A stretch of DNA of 64,000 nucleotides. Origin: Variovorax brevis. GTDB taxonomy: Bacteria; Pseudomonadota; Gammaproteobacteria; Burkholderiales; Burkholderiaceae_C. The stretch spans positions 124,001 through 188,000 of the forward strand of contig NZ_JASZYG010000006.1 in assembly GCF_030317105.1 (NCBI RefSeq). The letters run 5' to 3'. Positions 17,047 through 25,861 of this stretch are shown in pieces. Positions within the stretch are counted from its first letter, which is position 1, and every line of letters begins with the position of its first letter. The notes beneath the pieces were generated by a model. That model made no database searches. It worked only from the letters and a program-made list of their open reading frames with translations, and was not told where the DNA came from. A program made the translations under genes and the position numbers.

Positions 17047-17052
17047 TGAGGG

Positions 17053-17685
17053 TCAGCCCCCGTCCGCAGGCAACGTGGGCGTCGCAGGCACCACAGGCGC
17101 GATGGCCGGTCCGACGCCGGGCCCCATGTTCGGCACGACCGATGGCACCGTGCCCGGCGCCATTCCGGGCGCCATGACCGGCGCGAAGTTGGGCACCCTG
17201 GGCGGTGACGCAGCCAAAGAGGCCGACGAAACACCCGTCGCCGCAGCGGGCTTGGGCAGCTGAAGCGTCAGCGACGTGGGCGCACCCACGCGCGTGCCGA
17301 GCGCAGCTGCACGCTTGTTCACCGATTGCAGCACATAGCCATCGCCTATCACCTGGCCGACACGGAAGGGCCGCGGCGGCTTGCCGTCGACCGCGATCAA
17401 TGCCGCGCCACGCTGGTCGCCATCGGACACCACGCCCAGCAGGACGAAGCGACTGCCCGCTTCAGGCGCAAGCGCAGTCGGGCCGCGCGTCACCGCACCA
17501 AGGCCCTTGGCCACGTCGGCTGAATCCACCGCCACCGGCCCATTCGCCACTGCAGGCGGCGCCGCTGAATCGGGCGGTGCGCCGAGCTTCAGCCCCCAAT
17601 AGGCGACGCTGGCCGCGGCAAGGGCCCAGACAAACGCCGTCGCAACGGGCGCTGGCCAACGGGCGGGAACATAAGATGCCGACAT
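17053..17685 (-). CDS. gspC: Type II secretion system protein GspC (short form)
   Basis: A 210-residue inner-membrane protein linking the T2SS inner platform to the GspD secretin. One membrane segment lies at about residues 13-34. The homology region follows at about 75-145 (RFVLLGVVSDGDQRGAALIA, FRVGQVIGDGYVLQSVN). The PDZ domain of classical GspC is absent. Instead the C-terminus (about 160-210) is a low-complexity Pro/Gly/Met/Val tail built on repeats like MAPGMAPGTVP. Short GspC forms occur in betaproteobacteria. It is transcribed away from gspG, so it needs a separate promoter in the 77-base gap. Confidence 0.85.
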   Translation of the reverse strand: MSASYVPARWPAPVATAFVWALAAASVAYWGLKLGAPPDSAAPPAVANGPVAVDSADVAKGLGAVTRGPTALAPEAGSRFVLLGVVSDGDQRGAALIAVDGKPPRPFRVGQVIGDGYVLQSVNKRAAALGTRVGAPTSLTLQLPKPAAATGVSSASLAASPPRVPNFAPVMAPGMAPGTVPSVVPNMGPGVGPAIAPVVPATPTLPADGG

Positions 17686-17762
17686 GGGGCCGGATTATCA
17701 TTCAGCGCGCCCGGCGCTTCATGCGTCGCCATCACCTTTTGTTGCCTCCCTACCCGCCACCC

Positions 17763-18203
17763 ATGACTTCAGCTACACGCCCACAGCGCCGCACCTTGCA
17801 ACGCGGCTTCACGCTCATCGAGTTGATGGTGGTGCTGGTGATCATCGGCGTCCTTGCGGCATTGATCGTGCCCAACGTGATCGGGCGGGCTGACGACGCG
17901 CGCGTCACCGCCGCCAAGACCGACGTCAACAACCTGATGCAGGCCTTGAAGCTCTATCGCCTGGACAACCAGCGCTACCCGACTTCGGAACAAGGCCTGC
18001 AAGCCCTCCTGGCGCGACCCACCACCGGCCCCGCGGCGCCCAACTGGAAGCCCTACGTCGAAAAGCTCCCCAACGACCCTTGGGGCCGCCCCTATCAATA
18101 CCTGAATCCGGGCATCAAGGGCGAGATCGATGTGTTCTCGTTCGGTGCCGACGGCCAACCCGGCGGCGAAGGCAACAATGCCGACATCGGCAGCTGGCAA
18201 TAA
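17763..18203 (+). CDS. gspG: Type II secretion major pseudopilin GspG
   Basis: A 146-residue pseudopilin, the main subunit of the T2SS pseudopilus. The prepilin peptidase site is RGFTLIELMVVL (cleavage after Gly at about residue 15), followed by the hydrophobic N-terminal helix. The C-terminal half has the GspG landmarks YPTSEQGLQALL, NDPWGRPYQY and FSFGADGQPGGEG, where aspartates bind calcium in known structures. An upstream in-frame ATG at 17721 would lengthen the leader by 14 residues; 17763 gives the usual short leader. It is the first gene of the long gspG-E run. Confidence 0.95.
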   Translation: MTSATRPQRRTLQRGFTLIELMVVLVIIGVLAALIVPNVIGRADDARVTAAKTDVNNLMQALKLYRLDNQRYPTSEQGLQALLARPTTGPAAPNWKPYVEKLPNDPWGRPYQYLNPGIKGEIDVFSFGADGQPGGEGNNADIGSWQ

Positions 18204-18714
18204 CCATCACCAGCGCTGCGCCCAAGCCCGCGCGAGCGTCTGGCGCGCGCCGCAAGACCCAGCCGGCCCCGGTCGGAAGACGCGCGGTTTCACACTCATC
18301 GAACTGCTGGTCGTGATCGCGATCATCGCGCTGGCCATGTCCGGCGTGGGGCTGGCGTTGCGTGACAGCGGTCAGGCCACCATCGACCGCGAGGCCGAGC
18401 GCTTGGCCGCCCTGTTCGAGTCCGCCCGCGCCCAGTCGCGCGCCAGTGGCATGCCGGTTCGCTGGCATGTGACGGAGGACGGCTTCACTTTCGAGGGCGT
18501 CGACCCGGGCGCGTTGCCAAGCCAATGGCTCGCCAGCGGAATGAGCGCGCAGGCCGCCATGGCCAACGGCCGGCGCGTGCCGGCCATTCAGCTCGGGCCC
18601 GAGCCCATCATTGCCGCGCAGCAGGTCGTGCTCACGTCGGACGGACCGCCTGCGCGCACCCTCGTGATCGCCACGGATGGCCTGCGGCCCTTCGCCGTGA
18701 CGAACCCACCTTGA
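18178..18714 (+). CDS. gspH: Type II secretion minor pseudopilin GspH
   Basis: A pseudopilin of 178 residues if the ATG at 18178, inside the end of gspG, is used. The processing site is TRGFTLIELLVVIAIIAL. The leader before the cleavage glycine would then be about 35 residues, far longer than the usual 6-15, and rich in polar residues. No better ATG, GTG or TTG start is evident closer to the motif in this frame, so the start is uncertain. The C-terminal region is typical of GspH (PVRWHVTEDGFTFEG). It is a minor tip component of the pseudopilus. Confidence 0.85.
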   Translation: MPTSAAGNNHHQRCAQARASVWRAPQDPAGPGRKTRGFTLIELLVVIAIIALAMSGVGLALRDSGQATIDREAERLAALFESARAQSRASGMPVRWHVTEDGFTFEGVDPGALPSQWLASGMSAQAAMANGRRVPAIQLGPEPIIAAQQVVLTSDGPPARTLVIATDGLRPFAVTNPP

Positions 18715-18725
18715 ACCCAAGGCCC

Positions 18726-19091
18726 ATGAACCGCGGCAGGCAATTTGGCTTCACGCTGATCGAGGTGCTCGTGGCGCTTGGCATCGTCGCGATCGCCCTT
18801 GCGGCGGCATCGCAAGCCACCTCGGCGCTGGTGCGCAATGCGCAACGCGAATCCGACATGCTGTTGGCCCAACTGTGCGCGGAAAACGAGCTCACCAAGG
18901 CGCGGCTGGCGGTGCAGATGCCCGCCATCGGCGAGGCCGGCATGGTGTGCTCGCAAGTCAACACCGACTTCAACCTGACGGTGTCGACCACGCCCACGCT
19001 GAATCCGAATTTCCGCCGCGTCGACGTGCAGGTGCGCGACATGGCAGATGCGCCGATCCTGCGCCTGTCGACCGTCGTGGGGCGCTATTGA
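18726..19091 (+). CDS. gspI: Type II secretion minor pseudopilin GspI
   Basis: A 121-residue minor pseudopilin that, with GspJ and GspK, caps the pseudopilus. The processing site is FGFTLIEVLVALGIVAIAL after a seven-residue leader (MNRGRQF). The Glu at +5 of the mature protein is present. The C-terminal segment contains the conserved NFRRVDVQV strand. It starts 11 bases after the gspH stop and ends two bases before the gspJ start. Confidence 0.94.
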   Translation: MNRGRQFGFTLIEVLVALGIVAIALAAASQATSALVRNAQRESDMLLAQLCAENELTKARLAVQMPAIGEAGMVCSQVNTDFNLTVSTTPTLNPNFRRVDVQVRDMADAPILRLSTVVGRY

Positions 19092-19093
19092 AC

Positions 19094-19786
19094 ATGACGC
19101 GCCATCGCCGCAGCCGCACCCGCCTTCGCGGCTTCACGCTCATCGAGCTGCTGGTCGCCATCGCCGTGATGGCGCTGCTGGCGATCATGAGCTGGCGCGG
19201 ACTTGATGGCATGGCACGGACGCAGTCCCAGTTGAAGGGGCGCGCCGACGCCGTGCTGACGCTGCAAGCCACGCTGTCGCAATGGGGCGCCGACCTCGAC
19301 GCGGCCGTGCCCTTGGCTTCAACGCTGCCGATCGACTGGGACGGCAGGGCCTTGCGCATCACCCGCCGCGGCAGCGACGGCCCGGCGGCAACCGTCTTCG
19401 TCGTCGCATGGACCTTGCGCACGGACGACACTGGCACGCGCTGGCACCGCTGGCAATCGGCTCCGGTGACGACGCGGGGCGATTGGCGGCTCGCATGGAA
19501 CCAGGCCGCGGCGTGGGCGAACAACAGCGCCGAAAACGCGCAAGGAACCGACGTCGCGCTCATGCCGGTACAGGAGTGGCAGATCCAGTATTTCCGCAAT
19601 GGGCAATGGGGGCCGGCGCAGAGCAGCGACGCCACGTCGGGCACGGCGTCTGCTCCAGCATCGACCACGACAAACGCCCTGCCCGACGGCATTCGACTGT
19701 TGCTCGTGCTCCCACCGGGCCCCGCGCTCAGCGGCACGCTGACGCGCGACTGGGTCCGCCCCACCCTTGCGACTGCAAAATCATGA
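19094..19786 (+). CDS. gspJ: Type II secretion minor pseudopilin GspJ
   Basis: A 230-residue minor pseudopilin. The basic leader MTRHRRSRTRLRG precedes the processing motif GFTLIELLVAIAVMAL. The conserved MSWRGLDGMAR helix end and the later WQIQYFRNGQW strand identify GspJ. Its stop overlaps the gspK start (ATGA at 19783-19786), so the tip complex subunits are likely made in fixed ratio. Confidence 0.94.
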   Translation: MTRHRRSRTRLRGFTLIELLVAIAVMALLAIMSWRGLDGMARTQSQLKGRADAVLTLQATLSQWGADLDAAVPLASTLPIDWDGRALRITRRGSDGPAATVFVVAWTLRTDDTGTRWHRWQSAPVTTRGDWRLAWNQAAAWANNSAENAQGTDVALMPVQEWQIQYFRNGQWGPAQSSDATSGTASAPASTTTNALPDGIRLLLVLPPGPALSGTLTRDWVRPTLATAKS

Positions 19787-20853
19787 GGACGTCGCCACCC
19801 AAATTGCGCGAGCGCGGCGCGGCGCTGCTGACGGCCATGCTCACCGTCACCCTCGTGGCGACCTTTGCCGCCGCAGCAATGTGGCAGCAGTGGCGCGCCG
19901 TCGAGGTCGAGGCGGCCGAGCGCTCGCGCGTGCAATCGGCATGGGTGCTGGTTGGCGCGTCGGACTGGGCGCGCCTGATCCTGCGCGAAGACGGCCGCGC
20001 GGGTGGCGCGGATCATCTTCAGGAGCCATGGGCCATTCCGCTGGAAGAAGCGCGCCTTTCCACCTTTCTGGCGGCCGACAAGAACATCGCGAGCGACGCG
20101 CTCGAAGGGCTTCCTGACGCCTTCATGTCGGGGCGCATCATCGATGGGCAGTCCAAGCTGAACGTCACCAACCTGGTGGTCGGCGGAAAACCGGTGCCCA
20201 CGGCTGTCGCTTCATTTACGAAACTGTTCGAGTTGATCGGCGTGCCGACGCAGGAAGTCGCGGTGCTGGTCGCGAATCTGCAGCGTGCGACTGCCGGCCT
20301 TGCCCCTTCGAACCCAACTGGCGCCACCAATCCGGCAGCAGGTGCAGCAGTTTCCGGCACCACTCCATCGACCGGCACGCAGACCACTTCCAGCATGTCG
20401 GACAGCGATTCCGCCGGTGCGCCGCTGATGCCCCAGCAACTCGAGCAACTCACGTGGCTGGGCCTCTCCGCATCGACCGTCGCGGCCATCACGCCCTATG
20501 TGACGGTCCTGCCCGTAAGCACACCGCTCAACATCAACACGGCCACCGCCGAGGCCTTGTCGGCCAGCCTGCCTTCTCTGGACCTCGCGAGCGCGAAGCG
20601 ATTGGTCGCGCAGCGCACCAACCGTTTCTTTTCGAGCCTGGCAGACGCCCAGAAGCTGATGCCCGAAAGCAGCGCGCAGTTCGCTGAAGGACAGCAAAGT
20701 GTGAGCACAAGCTATTTCGAATTGCACGCACGGCTGCGCCTGGACAAGATCTGGGTGGAGGAACACTCGCTGCTCCGGCGTGACGGCATGCAGGTTTCCG
20801 TCGTGTGGCGCAACCGTGGCGCCGGCGCCACGTTTACGCAGGCCAAACCCTGA
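19783..20853 (+). CDS. gspK: Type II secretion minor pseudopilin GspK
   Basis: A 356-residue pseudopilin, the largest and atypical one, forming the tip. The processing site is RERGAALLTAMLTVTLVATF, lacking the usual Glu at +5, as is characteristic of GspK. The helical domain contains TPLNINTATAEALSASLPSL (a helix-hairpin-helix-like motif) and the conserved LASAKRLVAQR. An insert of about 50 residues (about 165-215), rich in Ala, Thr, Ser, Gly and Pro, interrupts the middle and is probably a disordered linker. It is followed by a gap of about 135 bases before gspL. Confidence 0.93.
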   Translation: MRTSPPKLRERGAALLTAMLTVTLVATFAAAAMWQQWRAVEVEAAERSRVQSAWVLVGASDWARLILREDGRAGGADHLQEPWAIPLEEARLSTFLAADKNIASDALEGLPDAFMSGRIIDGQSKLNVTNLVVGGKPVPTAVASFTKLFELIGVPTQEVAVLVANLQRATAGLAPSNPTGATNPAAGAAVSGTTPSTGTQTTSSMSDSDSAGAPLMPQQLEQLTWLGLSASTVAAITPYVTVLPVSTPLNINTATAEALSASLPSLDLASAKRLVAQRTNRFFSSLADAQKLMPESSAQFAEGQQSVSTSYFELHARLRLDKIWVEEHSLLRRDGMQVSVVWRNRGAGATFTQAKP

Positions 20854-20935
20854 AACTATAGGGAACGGTTCACATTTGTTGAATATATAGGGGCTGCAAC
20901 GCGCACCCTGCTTGTCGACCACGCTATCAATTCTG

Positions 20936-20964
20936 TAGCGACGTGAATGGTCGGAACCTACAAT
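20936..20964 (+). promoter_or_regulatory. Possible internal promoter before gspL
   Basis: The 135-base gap between gspK and gspL is the only sizeable one in the gspG-E run. TACAAT at 20959-20964 is a good -10 box; the -35 position 17 bases upstream, TAGCGA, is poor. A local promoter for gspL-M-N-D-E is plausible but weakly supported. Confidence 0.3.
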
Positions 20965-20988
20965 AGCCACCCCTTCGCCTGCCAAAAA

Positions 20989-22200
20989 ATGCCCTTGATG
21001 CTCGTTTGCCCCCCGCTGTCGCCGGCCTCCTCCGGCGCGGAATACGGCTGGGTGCGCGCCACGGATGACGGCCATGGCGTGGCGGCCCACGGCAGTGCGC
21101 CGCTGGCGCTGCTGCCCGCGGCCAGCGAGGTCGTAATGCTCCTGCCGGCCGCCGCGCTGTCATGGCACAGCGTCACGCTGCCGCAGGGCACGCTGGGCAA
21201 TGCCGTGCGTGTACGTTCCGTGCTCGACGGCCTGCTCGAAGACCGTTTGCTCGACGAGCCGGAAAGCCTTCACTTCGCGCTCGAACCCGGCGCCAAGGTC
21301 AACGAGCCCATCTGGGTGTCGGTGTCCAGCCGCATTGCGCTGCGCGCTGCCGTGCAGGCGCTGGAAGGGTCGGGGCGTCGCGTGGTGCGCATCGTTCCGG
21401 AATTCGCGCCGCAGCCCGACGGTGCGCCGGCCCAAGTTTTTGCCACCGGCGATGCGGAAAACGCGCAACTCACGGTATGCGATGCCAATGGCGTACTGAG
21501 CTTGCCGCTGGGTGCCGCCAGCCTGGCGGTGGCCGTCAACGCCCCGATCGACACCGTCATTGCCAGCGCCGAGCCCGCGGTCGCGCAGCAGGCGGAAGCG
21601 CTGTTGGGCATGCGCCTGCCCATCGTCCAGACGGCAGAGCGGTGGCTGCAGGCCACACGTGGCCCTTGGGACCTGGCGCAGTTCGACTTGGCCAGCAGCA
21701 ACCGCGTGCGTGCCGGCAAGAAGTTCGCCTCCCTCCTCCAGACGCTGCGTCACGCGCCGCAATGGCGCGCCGCCCGATGGGGCGCGGTGGTGCTGGTGCT
21801 GGCGCAACTCATCGGCCTCAACGCGTGGGCCTGGAAAGAGCGAAGCGCACTCGAGTCCAAGCGCAGCACGGTGAACAGCATCCTGACCCAGACCTTTCCC
21901 TCGGTGAAGCTGGTGGTGGATGCGCCGGTGCAAATGGCGCGCGAAGTCGCGATGCTGCAGCAGGCCACCGGCGGCGTGGCGTCGCTCGACCTCGAACCCA
22001 TGCTCGGGGCCTTGGGTCCCCACCTGCCGCCGGGCCGCGTGCCGACAGCCATCGACTACAGCGGCGGCCAGTTGCGCCTTCGCGGGCTTGGCTTGTCGCC
22101 TGAACAAATCACCGAACTGGCCACCAAGCTGGCACCGCGCGGCTACCAGGCCCGCGGCGAAGGCGACATCCTGCTGGTGCAATCGGAGGCCGCACGATGA
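20989..22200 (+). CDS. gspL: Type II secretion inner-membrane platform protein GspL
   Basis: A 403-residue protein that recruits the GspE ATPase to the membrane. The N-terminal cytoplasmic part (about 1-255) has the actin-like GspL fold signature strands (LLPAASEVVMLLPAAALSWH, VRSVLDGLLEDRLLDEPESLH). One membrane segment lies at about 264-282. The periplasmic C-terminus is a ferredoxin-like domain (RVPTAIDYSGGQLRLRGLGL). The start at 20989 (MPLMLVCPPLS) was chosen over one 14 codons upstream because it matches family N-termini. The stop overlaps gspM. Confidence 0.92.
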   Translation: MPLMLVCPPLSPASSGAEYGWVRATDDGHGVAAHGSAPLALLPAASEVVMLLPAAALSWHSVTLPQGTLGNAVRVRSVLDGLLEDRLLDEPESLHFALEPGAKVNEPIWVSVSSRIALRAAVQALEGSGRRVVRIVPEFAPQPDGAPAQVFATGDAENAQLTVCDANGVLSLPLGAASLAVAVNAPIDTVIASAEPAVAQQAEALLGMRLPIVQTAERWLQATRGPWDLAQFDLASSNRVRAGKKFASLLQTLRHAPQWRAARWGAVVLVLAQLIGLNAWAWKERSALESKRSTVNSILTQTFPSVKLVVDAPVQMAREVAMLQQATGGVASLDLEPMLGALGPHLPPGRVPTAIDYSGGQLRLRGLGLSPEQITELATKLAPRGYQARGEGDILLVQSEAAR

Positions 22201-22739
22201 ATACCGCGCAACTGCGCACGTACTGGACGGAGCTTGCCCCGCGCGAGCGCCGCATGGTGAGCATTGCCGTGACGGTGATCGTCGTGGCCTTGCTGTGGTG
22301 GGTGGCGCTGGCGCCGGCGATTCGCACCCTGTCAGCCGCCCCCGCCGAGCACGCCCGGCTCGACACCCAGCTTCAGCAAATGCGCACGCTGCAGGCGCAG
22401 GCCAAGGACTTGCAGGCGCAACCGCGGGCCAACCGGGCCGATGCGGTTCGCGCGCTGGAAACAGCGGTGAGCGCTGGCCTCGGCCCCACGGCGCAAGTCC
22501 AGAATTCAGGCGGTGGCGAAGCCGTCAGCGTCAGCGTGCGTGGCGCGTCAGCGGAAGCACTGGCCCAGTGGCTGGCCCAGGCGCGCGGCAACGCGCGTGC
22601 GGTGCCGCGCGAAATCCACCTCACCCGCTCGAAAGAAGCGCCAGCTGCCACAGCCAAAGACGCAGCTGCGGATGACAGTTCCTCCTCCAAAGTTCGCTGG
22701 GACGGCACGCTCTCCATGAGCCTGCCGGCGGCGCGCTGA
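22197..22739 (+). CDS. gspM: Type II secretion protein GspM
   Basis: A 180-residue bitopic inner-membrane partner of GspL. The short cytoplasmic N-terminus (MNTAQLRTYWTELAPRERRM) includes the conserved WxxLxxRER-like motif. It is followed by a membrane helix at about residues 21-42 and a coiled-coil-prone stretch rich in Leu, Gln and Ala. The periplasmic ferredoxin-like domain is at about 75-145. Translation is coupled to gspL by a four-base overlap. Confidence 0.92.
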   Translation: MNTAQLRTYWTELAPRERRMVSIAVTVIVVALLWWVALAPAIRTLSAAPAEHARLDTQLQQMRTLQAQAKDLQAQPRANRADAVRALETAVSAGLGPTAQVQNSGGGEAVSVSVRGASAEALAQWLAQARGNARAVPREIHLTRSKEAPAATAKDAAADDSSSSKVRWDGTLSMSLPAAR

Positions 22740-22750
22740 ACAACGCAAAG

Positions 22751-23551
22751 ATGGCATCGCGCGCTCCACGCTCCTCCGGCACAGCCAGCCACGGCTGGCG
22801 CTGGGCTGTCGTAGGCGCCATCGTCGGCGCGCTCGCCACGCTGACGCTCTTCGCACCCGCGCGCTGGCTGGCGGATGTGCTGCGCGAACAAACCCAAGGG
22901 CATCTCGTGCTCGTCAATCCGCGCGGCACGGTGTGGAACGGTGTTGCCGGCGTGGTGTTTTCCAGCGGTGTGGGCGGCAATGAATCGATTTCGCTGCCCG
23001 GCCTGCTCACATGGAAGCTGCGCCCCGCATGGAACGGCATGTCGGCTGCGCTCGACCTGCCCTGTTGTGCAACGCAGCCCCTGGGCTTCGTGGCGCAGCC
23101 CCAAGCCAGCGGCTTGCGACTGGCCTGGCGCGATGGCCAGTCGCGCTGGCCGGCGGCCATGCTGACGGGTTTCGGCGCGCCTTTCAACACCCTCAAGCCC
23201 GAGGGCGTGCTCGACCTGTCGACGCGGGCCTTCACGATGCAGGTCAAGGCGGACCAGCTCGCACTGGACGGGCGCGCCACGCTGGACGCCACCGACATTT
23301 CCTCCAGCCTTTCAACGCTCAGGCCGATGGGAAGCTATCGCCTCATCCTCGAAGGCGGACCCGCGCCAAGCCTGATCCTGGCCACGCGCGAAGGCAGCCT
23401 GCAATTGAGCGGCAGCGGGCAATGGAATGGCAGGGCATTGCGTTTCAGCGGCGAAGCCAGCGCCGCACCGGGCCGCGAAGCGGCGCTTTCGAATCTCTTG
23501 AACATCATCGGGCGGCGCGACGGCGCACGCTCGCTCATCACACTGGGTTGA
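22751..23551 (+). CDS. gspN: Type II secretion protein GspN
   Basis: A 266-residue bitopic protein. One N-terminal membrane segment (about residues 14-36) is followed by a periplasmic region with the GspN landmarks LVNPRGTVWNGVAG and LPGLLTWKLRP. GspN is found in only some T2SS loci and its role is not well defined; it is thought to sit in the inner-membrane platform. It starts 11 bases after gspM and ends two bases before gspD. Confidence 0.9.
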   Translation: MASRAPRSSGTASHGWRWAVVGAIVGALATLTLFAPARWLADVLREQTQGHLVLVNPRGTVWNGVAGVVFSSGVGGNESISLPGLLTWKLRPAWNGMSAALDLPCCATQPLGFVAQPQASGLRLAWRDGQSRWPAAMLTGFGAPFNTLKPEGVLDLSTRAFTMQVKADQLALDGRATLDATDISSSLSTLRPMGSYRLILEGGPAPSLILATREGSLQLSGSGQWNGRALRFSGEASAAPGREAALSNLLNIIGRRDGARSLITLG

Positions 23552-23553
23552 AC

Positions 23554-25851
23554 ATGAAGCCTCTGTCACACGGCGTTCGCATCGGCGTTCTCGCACTCGC
23601 GGCGCAACTGCTGATCGCCACCTGCCTGCCATCGGCCATTGCGCAGGAACCCGCTGCGGCGCCCCAGCGCGGCGAGCCGATCACGCTGAACTTCAGCAAC
23701 GCCGAGATCGAATCCGTGGCGCGCACCATGGCGGTGGTCACCGGGCGCGACGTGGTCGTCGATCCGCGCGTCAAGGGCACCATCAACCTGGTCACCGACC
23801 GCGCCGTGGCGCCGGCGGTTGCCTTCAACCAGTTCGCCGCCGCGCTGCGCCTGCAGGGCTTTGCCATCGTCGAAGCAGACGGCCTCTACAAGATCGTGCC
23901 CGAAGCCGACGCCAAGCTGCAGACCAGCACCGTCACCACATCGACGGGCGCCACGAACCGCGTGGCGGGCAACCAGATCGTCACGCAGGTCTTCAAGCTC
24001 AACTACGAATCGGCCAACAACCTGCTGCCGGTACTGCGTCCGCTGATTGCGCCCAACAACACCATCAACGTGAACCCGGGCAACAACTCGCTCGTGATCA
24101 CCGACTACGCGGAAAACATGCGGCGGCTGGCGCGCATCGTGGCGGCACTGGACGTGCCCAATGCGTCCGACGTGGAAGTGATCCAGTTGCGCAATTCCAT
24201 TGCCACCGACCTCGTGCCGCTGATCACGCGCCTGATCGAAGGCGGCAGCACGGCGGCACCCGGCGCCCCGGCGCCCGGTCAGGCCGATGCGTCGTTCCGC
24301 ACCACGCTGCTGGCCGAGCCGCGCAGCAACACGATCATCCTGCGCGCGGCCAACCCGGCACGCGCGCAACTCGTGCGCACGCTGATCGACAAGCTCGACC
24401 GTGCACCGCTGGAAACGCCCAACGGCGCGGCGGGCAACATCTACGTCGTGTACCTCAAGAACGCGGACGCGGTGCGCCTGGCCACCACGCTGCGCGCTGC
24501 GATGGCCAGCGGCGGCACGGCCGGTGCAGCGGGCGGAGCCGGCGCGACGGCGCCAGGCCAGGCCCAGCAACAACAGAACCAGCAACTGGGCAACCTGCAA
24601 GGCAGTGGCGGAACCACGCCCGGCAACACGCCCCTGAACAACGCCAACCAGCCCTCGACCGGCGGGCAGGTGCAGGCCGACCCTTCGACCAACTCGCTGA
24701 TCATCACGGCGTCCGAGCCGCAATACCGGCAACTGCGCGCCGTCATCGACAAGCTCGACGGACGGCGCGCACAGGTGATGGTCGAGTGCCTGATCGTCGA
24801 GGTGAATGCCGACAAGGCGGCCCAGTTCGGCATCCAGTGGCAGGGCTTGCTCGGGGGCAGGTCCAACCAGCTCATTGGCAGCAACTCCAGCGTGACGGGC
24901 GCCAATATCCTTGGCGTCACCCTGGGCGCCAATGGCACTCCCGTCGGGCTCGCCCCCGGTTTGAACATCGGCATCACCGCCACGCTCAACGGCCAAACCA
25001 TCCTTGGCTTCCTGGCCAACTTCCTCCAGAGCAACGACGAAGGAAACGTCCTCTCGACGCCCAACCTGCTGACGCTGGACAACGAAGAGGCCAAGATCGT
25101 GATCGGCCAGAACGTGCCCTTTGTGACCGGCCAGTACACCAACACCGGCAGCTCCACAAACACGGTCAACCCGTTCCAGACGATCGAGCGCAAGGACGTG
25201 GGCCTGACCCTGCGGGTGCGCCCCACTATCAACGAAGACAACACCGTGAAGATGCAGATCTTCCAGGAGGTCTCGACGATCCAGGCCAACACCACGAACA
25301 ACATCAACGGCCCGACCACCAACAAGCGCTCGATCGAATCGAACGTGCTGGTCGACGACGGCAACATCATCGTGCTGGGCGGCCTGCTGCAGGACGAATA
25401 CGGCAACCAGACCGACAAGGTTCCGCTGGCCGGCGACATCCCGGTGGTGGGCGCCCTGTTCCGCAACGAATCGCGCACGCGCAAGAAGACCAACCTGATG
25501 GTGTTCCTGCGGCCGGTGGTCGTTCGCGACACCGCCGTCGGCGACACGCTGACCTACGACCGGTACGACACGATCCGCTCGTTGCAGCAGAAGACGCAGC
25601 CCGACCAGAACATCTTCCTGCGCGGGGTCAGCGAGTCGGCCGTCTTGCCGCCGATGGTGGGGGCCCCTCCAGCCGCGCTCAAGCCAACGACCCCGGGCAC
25701 AGGCAGCAGCGACCGCCGCATCGAGGGCACCCGCCTGGTCCCGCCGCCAGAACCGCTGTCGACCGGCGATGTCACGCCGCTGCGCCCCAGCCCGCTCAAG
25801 GGCGCGCTGCCGCCCACCGCAGACCCGTCTTCGCGACGCGAACTGCCCTAA
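23554..25851 (+). CDS. gspD: Type II secretion outer-membrane secretin GspD
   Basis: A 765-residue secretin, the outer-membrane channel. The signal peptide is at about residues 1-29 (cleavage near AIA-QEP). N0 (about 40-110), N1, N2 and N3 domains follow, each with KH-like repeats (e.g. VFKLNYESANNLLPVLRPLI, VIQLRNSIATDLVPLI). N3 is interrupted by a Gly/Gln/Asn-rich linker at about 320-375. The secretin core contains NVPFVTGQYTNTGSS and the final VFLRPVVVRD strand. The C-terminal Pro/Arg-rich tail may be the pilotin-binding S region; no pilotin gene is nearby. The start at 23554 follows gspN by two bases. Confidence 0.96.
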   Translation: MKPLSHGVRIGVLALAAQLLIATCLPSAIAQEPAAAPQRGEPITLNFSNAEIESVARTMAVVTGRDVVVDPRVKGTINLVTDRAVAPAVAFNQFAAALRLQGFAIVEADGLYKIVPEADAKLQTSTVTTSTGATNRVAGNQIVTQVFKLNYESANNLLPVLRPLIAPNNTINVNPGNNSLVITDYAENMRRLARIVAALDVPNASDVEVIQLRNSIATDLVPLITRLIEGGSTAAPGAPAPGQADASFRTTLLAEPRSNTIILRAANPARAQLVRTLIDKLDRAPLETPNGAAGNIYVVYLKNADAVRLATTLRAAMASGGTAGAAGGAGATAPGQAQQQQNQQLGNLQGSGGTTPGNTPLNNANQPSTGGQVQADPSTNSLIITASEPQYRQLRAVIDKLDGRRAQVMVECLIVEVNADKAAQFGIQWQGLLGGRSNQLIGSNSSVTGANILGVTLGANGTPVGLAPGLNIGITATLNGQTILGFLANFLQSNDEGNVLSTPNLLTLDNEEAKIVIGQNVPFVTGQYTNTGSSTNTVNPFQTIERKDVGLTLRVRPTINEDNTVKMQIFQEVSTIQANTTNNINGPTTNKRSIESNVLVDDGNIIVLGGLLQDEYGNQTDKVPLAGDIPVVGALFRNESRTRKKTNLMVFLRPVVVRDTAVGDTLTYDRYDTIRSLQQKTQPDQNIFLRGVSESAVLPPMVGAPPAALKPTTPGTGSSDRRIEGTRLVPPPEPLSTGDVTPLRPSPLKGALPPTADPSSRRELP

Positions 25852-25861
25852 AGTATTGGCG

